Of a stretch of 55,000 nucleotides of DNA, positions 43,247-55,000 are shown piece after piece. The stretch is from contig JACVTC010000233.1 in the NCBI GenBank assembly GCA_016946835.1, forward strand, positions 1 to 55,000. Direction: 5' to 3'. The first letter of the stretch is position 1. Each line of letters opens with the position of its first letter. The notes under the pieces were generated by a model. The model was not told where the DNA came from and searched no databases. It saw nothing but the letters and a program-made list of their open reading frames with translations. Origin of the DNA: Neocallimastix lanati (nom. inval.) (Eukaryota > Neocallimastigomycota > Neocallimastigomycetes > Neocallimastigales > Neocallimastigaceae). The translations under genes were made by a program, and so were the position numbers.

Positions 43247-43251
<5 letters not shown>
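43239..43251. repeat. LINE target-site duplication, 3' copy
   Basis: AATTATCAATGTA directly abuts the poly(A)/T run and equals 44215-44227. Confidence 0.7.
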
Positions 43252-43298
<47 letters not shown>

Positions 43299-44214
43299 CT
43301 AGGAATAAACTTTATTTAATAATATTTTTTTTTTTTAAAAAAAATACATGAAGTTTAAATACATGAAATTTTTTTTTTTATATTAATATTAATATTAAAA
43401 AACTACGTTATGAGATTCGAGGACGAAAAGGCCTCTAACTCTTCCCATTCATCGAAGATAACTCCATGTTGATGAAAATTATCATTCGAATCTGTATCAG
43501 AATTTCTTCTTTGCCTTATCGTTACGACGTCGACGCTCTTGACAACGGTAGGTCTAACACTATACAAATCGATCATGGTGTAAAAATCACCAATCACAAT
43601 AGGCATAACGTTAGTAAGGAATTCCGCAAGCCCCACAAAATATGAAATCGGGAAAGAAGACTCGTTCGAAGGTGATTGAAAAATATTATTAATATATCGT
43701 CTTCTTTCCCCCGAGCCGATCTTTAAGATTTCAAATACTGCATTTCCGCCAAGAAGGAGACACAGCACGTAAAAATTGATATTATCATCAAAATCTTCCT
43801 CTTTATCATCAGGAATGTTCAATGATTTCTCATGAACAATAAGAGAAAAATTAATAAAAATTTCATCAACAAAGGGAATGAAATGTTGCCTAAATTCTTC
43901 AAATTTAGGACATAAAAGTATCCAGTGTGTAAAACTAGGTATGCTGTTACTCTCACCACAACAAGGGCAGTATGTTGGGCAATTTTCTGATACTAGATTA
44001 CTTTTAACATACGTTTTTACATCAAATTTGAATCCACATTTAATTCGTCCAATCCAAAAAAATCCAAGAGAAAATTGTGAATATTTAAGTGATAGACGTT
44101 GAATAAATTTTTTAAAACCAAATTTAAATTTCTTGTATTTTGTAGATCTGATCGCAGGAGTGCTTGAATAATGAATATTTTCCCAGTAAAACTTCCTTAT
44201 TTCTCCAGGAAGTT
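43252..44214 (-). mobile_element. 5'-truncated LINE insertion with poly(A) tail and 13-bp TSD
   Basis: The minus-strand insertion ends in a poly(A) tail (T-run from 43252 to about 43295) after a UTR with AATAAAGTTTATTCCTAGTC. It is flanked by AATTATCAATGTA (43239-43251 and 44215-44227). About 960 bp remain, coding for the C-terminus of the RT-containing ORF. This is the best-preserved member of the LINE family seen at 29240, 41530 and 42140. Confidence 0.8.
43403..44208 (-). pseudogene. LINE ORF2 C-terminus with zinc knuckle
   Basis: The frame is open from near 44208 to the TAA at 43403, about 268 codons, with no start because the element is 5'-truncated. It carries the cysteine-histidine motif CPCC...FTHWILLCPKFEEF (C-X2-C, then H and C), typical of the C-terminal end of non-LTR reverse transcriptases. 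It is followed by LLLGGNAVFEILKIGSGERR and an acidic end (DEWEELEAFSSS). The catalytic RT part is missing, so the protein cannot be active. Codon quality is good, suggesting a recent insertion. Confidence 0.75.
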
Positions 44215-44227
44215 AATTATCAATGTA

Positions 44228-45035
44228 AACTTCAGAAAATTACTTAAATTAGCACGTTTTTCACTATCATTATTCCTATCTTCACTATCAATATTATTAC
44301 TAACAAAACTATTGTTATTACTATTATTATTAATATTATTTCATTACTACTATCAGAATTTAATAATATTGTTTAGAAAACCTATATTTCAATTGGGTAT
44401 TACTCCTTTCCAAAATAAAATAAAATAAAATAAAGCAATATTTAGATTAAATATAAAAATAAAATAAAAATAGAATAAAGATAAATCATCATTAATTTAT
44501 ATTTATAATTTAAAATCTTCTAAATATATTATTTTTAATCGCTTTTTAAAGTCGACAATATATTACAATTAACATATTTTGATAAAACAAGTTATTATCT
44601 GATCCTGGATTTATTTTTACCACAAAATGCTTAATTTATGTCATATCATCGATAATACACCTTTTTGTAATTAAATTCATATGAACTCCAGAAAATTTAC
44701 AATTTTTCTTTTCCATTTTTATATAACTATTAAAAGTTTTACTGAAAATTAAAATTTATTTATTTTTAAATAATTAATTTTATTAATAATTTACTGTTAT
44801 TTAAAATGATTATATTCGTTTTCTCTCCAAAATAATTTATCAAACAATTCCCTTTCTAAAAAAATTATTCCTTATTTAAACTCCATTATTTAATAATATA
44901 AACTATATATTTAAAAACTATTTAATAACCACACTAATGATATGTATAAAAAATAAAAAATAAAAGTGATAATTTTTATGTTTTTTATTAAACATGAAAT
45001 AACCGTAATGATGTTACATATAACCTTTATTTAAT
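44228..45035. other. AT-rich intergenic stretch between LINE and eS1
   Basis: A minus-strand Asn/Ser-rich frame at about 44350-44228 could be residual sequence of the pre-insertion locus, but it is not supported as a gene. The rest holds nothing recognised. Confidence 0.35.
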
Positions 45036-46132
45036 TTAAATATCGGATTTGAATTCTGGTTCCTTGAAAGCACGGTCGACCTTAGCACCGACATCATCAC
45101 TTCCACCGTGAAGTTCCATAAGCTTACCAACATCGTATTTTGGGTGCTTAAGAATCTTAACCTTACGGAGTAAGACATTGTTAAGTGGGTAGATGTTGTG
45201 GGTAGCCTTTTCAATTCTCTTACCAATGATTTCTAAAGTGAACTTACCAACAAATTCCTTCATATCACAAGTAGTAGCTTCAGCAGTAACAATTTCGAAA
45301 ATCTTCTTTCTGATTTGCTTGATTTGAGCAGTTTGGGCGTAAGTGGTCTTTCTGATTTGATTCTTTCTTCTTTGGGTGAAACCAATGATGAAGCAACGGA
45401 GAAGGTAACCATCAGTAGTCTTAACATCAATGTAGGCTTCGACAAGAGATTGCCACTTCTTGACAAGAGATCTAAGCTTGTCAGAGGTAATACCTAAACC
45501 GTGGAAATTGGTGAGACAGTTCTTACCTTGAATTTCATCAATTCTAAGCTTAATCTTACGGAAAGCATCTTCTTGATTGTCATTAAGATCAGCTAAAGAA
45601 ACTTCGACAACACTACCCTTAAGATAGTCAGAAGAGTTTTCTTTAAAATAATAATAATTAATATAATGTTCTACAAATATATTTTATAATTATAATACTT
45701 ACTTAAACCTTGAGTACGGTTAACAAGAGTTTTACCGATATCTCTTTTGGAGAACATAGCTGGAGCCTTGAGATCATACCAATCCTTTCTGGTGAATGGA
45801 TCAATACTATTGAAAATTTTTTAAAAATATATAATATAATATTAATTACCTATAGTATTTACTATTTTCTTTAAATAATTACAATTATAGAATAATATTT
45901 ATTTCATTTATATTTATTATATTCATTCATCCATCATTCTTTAATTAATATTTCAATGATACATACATCTTCTTCTTGAGACCCTTCTTTCCCTTAGAGA
46001 GACGCCTAGTATAAATTTAGTACCAAATAATATTGTATTATATATTAATTAGCACATTTATTTTTCATTCATTTGTAAATTCTATATTTCATAATTCCAT
46101 CATAAAATATACTTGTTTTTTCCTACGGCCAT
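45036..46132 (-). CDS. RPS3A: 40S ribosomal protein eS1 (S3a)
   Basis: Structural protein of the small ribosomal subunit, located near the mRNA exit channel. Four exons: 46132-46113, 46007-45969, 45806-45703, 45640-45036. All are GT-AG and in phase, giving 255 residues against about 255-264 in other eukaryotes. The N-terminus [19 protein letters not shown] and the segments [36 protein letters not shown] and [18 protein letters not shown] are diagnostic of eS1. The first exon is tiny (20 coding bases), as in many ribosomal protein genes. Codon bias is strong. It shares a 360-bp divergent promoter region with the coiled-coil gene at 46493. Confidence 0.97.
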
Positions 46133-46492
46133 CTTAATAATATAATTAGCTTTTTAATGAGCTACAAAAGGAGAGAAATAAAATGATAGCTGTAGTCAAT
46201 ATTCTTTTGTTCCAACGATTTATTATTAATTGATTGGATAATAATTAAACCAATAATTTTATTATAATAACGTATTTAATTTATAAATATATATAACCAA
46301 ATTGTATACGTTTTATATTATTGATAATATAAATTGTATTTAATATGTAAAAATTACTAATATTTATAAATAACTAATGTAATTAATTATATGTTTAATA
46401 ATTAATTTTAATTAATTATTAGTTATTATTTAAGAATCAATTCATTAAATTTTTTACTTCAATAAAATATTTTATAAATAAAATTAATAAAA
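46133..46492. promoter_or_regulatory. Divergent intergenic region of eS1 and coiled-coil gene
   Basis: 360 bp separate the two start codons. The eS1-proximal end holds a slightly GC-richer stretch (GAGCTACAAAAGGAG near 46158-46172). No specific factor site is claimed. Confidence 0.4.
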
Positions 46493-48886
46493 ATGAGTGA
46501 TGAACCTGCGTTATTAAGTAATATTTTTTTCTATTATAAATTAAAACCTGATAATGTATTAATGAATATTTAAATATATTTTAAAAAAGTAATTAATATT
46601 TATATATAAACTTTTTTTTCTCTATTTATAATAATTGTATTTTAATAATATTTAATAAAGAATTATTTAATGTTGCTTGTCAAGAATCAAAATCTGAATT
46701 TAAGAAATTAGTTTTCTTTGAATTAATTCAAAGATATCAATTGGAAAAGAAGAATAATGGGGATCAAGAAAAATTGAATGATAGAAGTATAGTAATATAT
46801 TTTTAAATATTTATTATACGATTTATTTATTTTATTTTAATATGAACTAAATTATATTAATTGTTATTATATATATTATATAATTAATATTTATAATATT
46901 AATAAATTAATCTTAGAGAAATTTCTTCAACAATACTTTGATATCATGAAAAATGAATTTAACGAGGGAAAACAAAATAAAGTTAATGTTATAAATGAAT
47001 TGAAATTATATATAAAATTTTTAATAGAGGAAGAATTTCATAAAAGAAATGTTTCTCTCAATGTTAATTCAAATAATGAAGTAAATAATTCAAATAATAG
47101 TGTAAAAATTGAAAATGGAATAAGTAATGTTTCAAGTGATAATTCAGCATATTTAAGAGTATTGGAAGAAATGAAAGAATTAAAAAATAATCAACTTGAA
47201 TTAATTAAAAATGTGTCTACATTATATGATTTAAAAGATGAAATTTATAAAGATTTTGATAGAATTAAAATTATATTGGCTCATTTTAATAATCAAATAC
47301 AATTCTTAGGGAATCAAGTTAAAGAATGTAAAAATGGTAATTTAAGTAAATTAACTGATGATATTGATCTTAATAATGAAATAATTAAAACAATTAATTC
47401 AAAAATAGAAAATATATATAAAAAAATTCGAGAATTCGAAAAAAATGTACCAACAAATAATGATATAAAATATATGAATGAAAAAATTGAAAAATCAATT
47501 AAAGTAAATAATAAACAAATTGAAGATAGATTATATGATAAAATAAGAACAAAGCAAAAAGAAATTGTTGAAGGTTTTTCAAATCAAGATAAAAAGATCG
47601 CATCCATGGATGAAAAGTTTAAACGTCGAATAAAAGATATAGATGAAAAAACAAATGAACAATGTTCTTCAATAAATAAAAGAATTAATGAGCTAACCGA
47701 TTCTGTAGTAAAATTAAAAAATATTGATAAAAGTGATGATATTAAGAAATTATTCGAAATAACGAAAGAAAATAAAGAAAGTATTACAAACAAAACCAAT
47801 GTTTTATATGGAAAAATTAATAATGTTGATACACAAGCCGAAAAATTAAATAATGAAATCATTGAAATGAAAAAAGAATATAAGCAATCAATATCAGAAA
47901 TGAAAGATATACAAAATAAAAATAAGGAAATTGAATCCAGTTTTAAAGATATAACTACAATTGTAATAGATGTTAGTGATATTAATAAAGAATTAAAAAA
48001 ACAAAATGATAGTAATTCTATGAGTATATCAATAATTGAAAATAAGATTAATTCTTTGGATAATAATCTAAAAAATTATGATTTAGAAAAAATAAATAAT
48101 AATGTTAATATTTTAAGAAAAGAAACGAATGAAATGATGCAGGATTATTTCCCAAGTTATAAAGACAGTATTGAAAAAAGATTTGCTGAATTTGACACAA
48201 AATTTAGTGGGAAAATTGGTGATGTACATAAATCGATTAATAAGTATAGTCAAAAAGTTGATGATGCTTGTCAAAAAGTTAATCAAAAAGCAGATTACTT
48301 AAATGAAGAATTTGAAAAAAGAGCAAGCTATTTAAATAAAGAATTTGACAAAGCAGTAGACTATTTAAATGAAAAATATGACTATTTAAAAGAAATATTT
48401 GATAAAAAAGTTAAAAATTTGAAGAAAACAAACGTTAAAGGAGATGATAATGAAACTATTAGTAATATTGGTAATGATAATTTCAATAAAGGGGAAATAA
48501 AAGATGAAATTAAAAATGAAATTATAAGTGAAGTGGAAAATGCTCAAACGTCTTATTGGAATAAAATTAATGATCTTTTCCAGGATCTTCTTAAAATAAT
48601 TAATGAAAGGCATAAAAACGTTTCAGCCGAAATTTCGTCATTACAGAAGAAATCAGGTGAAATATCACCTGAATTAAATAAATATATTGAAGGTGAAATT
48701 AACAAATTAAAAGCATTAATTTCAGCAACAGCCACTATACCAATAATCAAAAATGATCCAAATTATGTATCACTACAAACATTCTTATTAGAAATTTTGG
48801 AAAAACATAATAAAAAATTTGAAAAAGTCTGGAAAGAAGAATTTTATAATTGTGTAGAAACACTTCAAAAAAGCCTAGTCAAATAA
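46493..48886 (+). CDS. Long coiled-coil protein, 706 aa, unknown function
   Basis: Three exons: 46493-46517, 46661-46786 and 46917-48886, with GT-AG junctions in phase (2121 coding bases). After a short N-terminal domain (SEFKKLVFFELIQRYQLEKK, then QQYFDIMKNEF), almost the whole protein is Lys/Glu/Asn-rich helix. Heptad-like patterns and repeated NKRI, NEK and DEK motifs suggest an extended coiled coil. A repeated motif around residues 500-535 (YLNEEFEKRAS, YLNKEFDKAVD, YLNEKYDYLKE) forms three tandem 11-12-residue repeats. No signal peptide, membrane segment or catalytic motif is seen. A structural role in cytoskeleton, nuclear envelope or basal body is possible, but none is shown. Confidence 0.8.
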
Positions 48887-49033
48887 ATAATTATCAGTAA
48901 TAATTATTTAAACATTTTAAAAACTATATTAAATTTATATCAAATAATTTATTTTTAGTCTCTAAGTTTTTTAAAATATAAATTAATGTCATATTTTATA
49001 TTATACTATATTATATATATCAGTTTTAAAATT

Positions 49034-49067
<34 letters not shown>

Positions 49068-49095
49068 AAAAAAAATAAAATAAAAAATAAAATAA

Positions 49096-49132
<37 letters not shown>

Positions 49133-49589
49133 CTATAATACAAATATAATTATCTATTTAATATTCAATTATTTTTTGAGAAATATATTACTTTTAAATA
49201 TATATATATATATTATTTTATATTATTATAAATTTTTTTATTTTATTTTATTTTAATACTTTTCTATTTTATATTCACTATTTATTTTATTTTATTTTTT
49301 ATTATTTTTATTTTTATTTTTTATATTTTATTATTTTATTTTATTTTATATTTTATTATTTTTATTTTTATTTTTATTTTTATTTTTTTTTTATTTTTTT
49401 TTTTTTTTTATAGATATATTATTTTATTTTATTTATTTATTTTTTGGTTTAGTTTTTTATAATTATTTATATAAAGTATAAATAAAATGTTAATTTAGAA
49501 ATATAAATGAATTATTAATAAATACTTTTTTTTTTTTTTTATTTAATTATTTATTAATTTCATTAATTAAATATTAATTAGATTTATAT
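48887..49589. other. Low-complexity A/T stretch between convergent genes
   Basis: Contains an AAT microsatellite (about 49096-49130), TTTTA arrays (about 49235-49390) and T-runs. No gene. Confidence 0.6.
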
Positions 49590-54064
<4,475 letters not shown>

Positions 54065-55000
54065 TCCAATAAAGTATCTTATATTGGTTATAATTCTTAT
54101 TATTTAATATTTAAGTTTTTTATATATTTAATTTTTTTTATAAAAAAAATTAATTAAATAAATATATAAAAAACAAAGCGAAAGATAAAAAAATAAATAA
54201 ATAAATAAAAAATAATAAATAAAATAGTAATTAATTGCTTCTTGTAATTATTTAAATTATTTAATAAAAAAAAGAGTGACCTTATGTTAATATTATTTAA
54301 TTTTAAAATATTAATTTTTAAAATTTTAATATACCTTAATTAAGAGATGTTTTTTATTTGATAAAAAAATTTTTGATATTTTTGCTTAATGAATTTATTA
54401 ATAAAATATAATACATTAAAATTTTTCATTTATAGATTTAATTTTTAAAATTATTCTATTTTATTTTATTTTATTCAATCTGTACTTTTATATTTAATAT
54501 ACCACTATTTATTTTATTTTATTTTATTATATTCAATCTGTACTTTAATTGTATTCATATTCTTCTATTTATTTTATTTTATTTTATATTATTCATAATG
54601 TTTTTTTTTTTTTTTTTTTTTAATAATTTATAATTTTAAAAAAGTATTATTACATAAATTCATATATATTATTAAATATAATATATATAATTCTAGACTT
54701 TTCTCTTATCTTTATTTTTTTAATTATTTTATTAATAAACTGAAAATTATAAAATAATTTCCATTTCTTTTTTTTCTTTTTTTTTTTTTTATGTATTATC
54801 TTCCCAGTTTTTACTCTAGTGATTAATACTCGTAAAAAACATATAAGATTTTTGGATTGACTTCTCGATTACCTTTTAAATTTATATGGGGCGATTTTCA
54901 TTTTTCCAGGGTATTTTTCCCTATAAATGAAGTTAGTGTTCATTCGCCATAGTAAATAAATCCTGTTGCAGGACTATATAATTGTTAGTGCAGAGAGCAC
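54065..55000. other. Lipase 5' flank and a GC-richer block at the right edge
   Basis: To about 54800 the sequence is low-complexity A/T, with two copies of a TTCAATCTGTACTTT... repeat (near 54474 and 54533). From about 54880 it becomes GC-richer, with short hairpins (CCTGCAACAGG-like and GTGC/GCAC), and is cut by the window end. Nothing codable is seen. Confidence 0.4.

Overview
The window is a very AT-rich eukaryotic contig. It has spliced protein-coding genes with GT-AG introns, long mono-, di- and trinucleotide runs, and asparagine-rich proteins. A cytosolic phosphoglucomutase and ribosomal protein eS1 read as ordinary fungal or opisthokont genes. A decayed copy of the ciliary central-apparatus gene CFAP46 points to a zoosporic lineage. 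The best guess is an early-diverging flagellated fungus such as Neocallimastigomycota; this is inference from composition and gene content, not proof.

Layout. 1-5525 (minus): CFAP46-like gene broken by several frameshifts and at least one in-frame stop. 5526-8953: microsatellite, a 44-bp perfect inverted repeat, a gutted LTR-retrotransposon remnant and a tRNA-like Pol III unit. 8954-25172: two full-length Ty3/gypsy elements head to tail, each with its own LTR pair, separated and flanked by the same 4-bp ACTG. 25173-30000: Ty1/copia remnant, a GC-rich structured island, a 590-bp MULE-type MITE with a 9-bp target-site duplication, a minisatellite and a LINE fragment. 30000-34400: gene-free AT desert. 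34413-36521: phosphoglucomutase. 37653-41060 (minus): eight-exon C2H2 zinc-finger protein. 41522-44227: nested LINE fragments. 45036-46132 (minus): eS1. 46493-48886: coiled-coil protein, divergent from eS1. 49590-54064 (minus): six-exon diacylglycerol-lipase-like protein with an asparagine run of nearly 100 residues. Exon models for the five intact spliced genes were checked by hand for phase, and all joins stay in frame.

The most interesting material is in the Ty3/gypsy pair. Gag and pol are joined by a textbook -1 frameshift signal (T TTA AAC, 7-nt spacer, 6-bp hairpin). The long 5' leader carries a tandem array of small stem-loops whose arms vary in a compensating way and whose copy number differs between the two elements. 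Both insertions lie at the same 4-bp site about 13 bp upstream of the tRNA-like Pol III unit, which suggests integration targeted to a Pol III start site.
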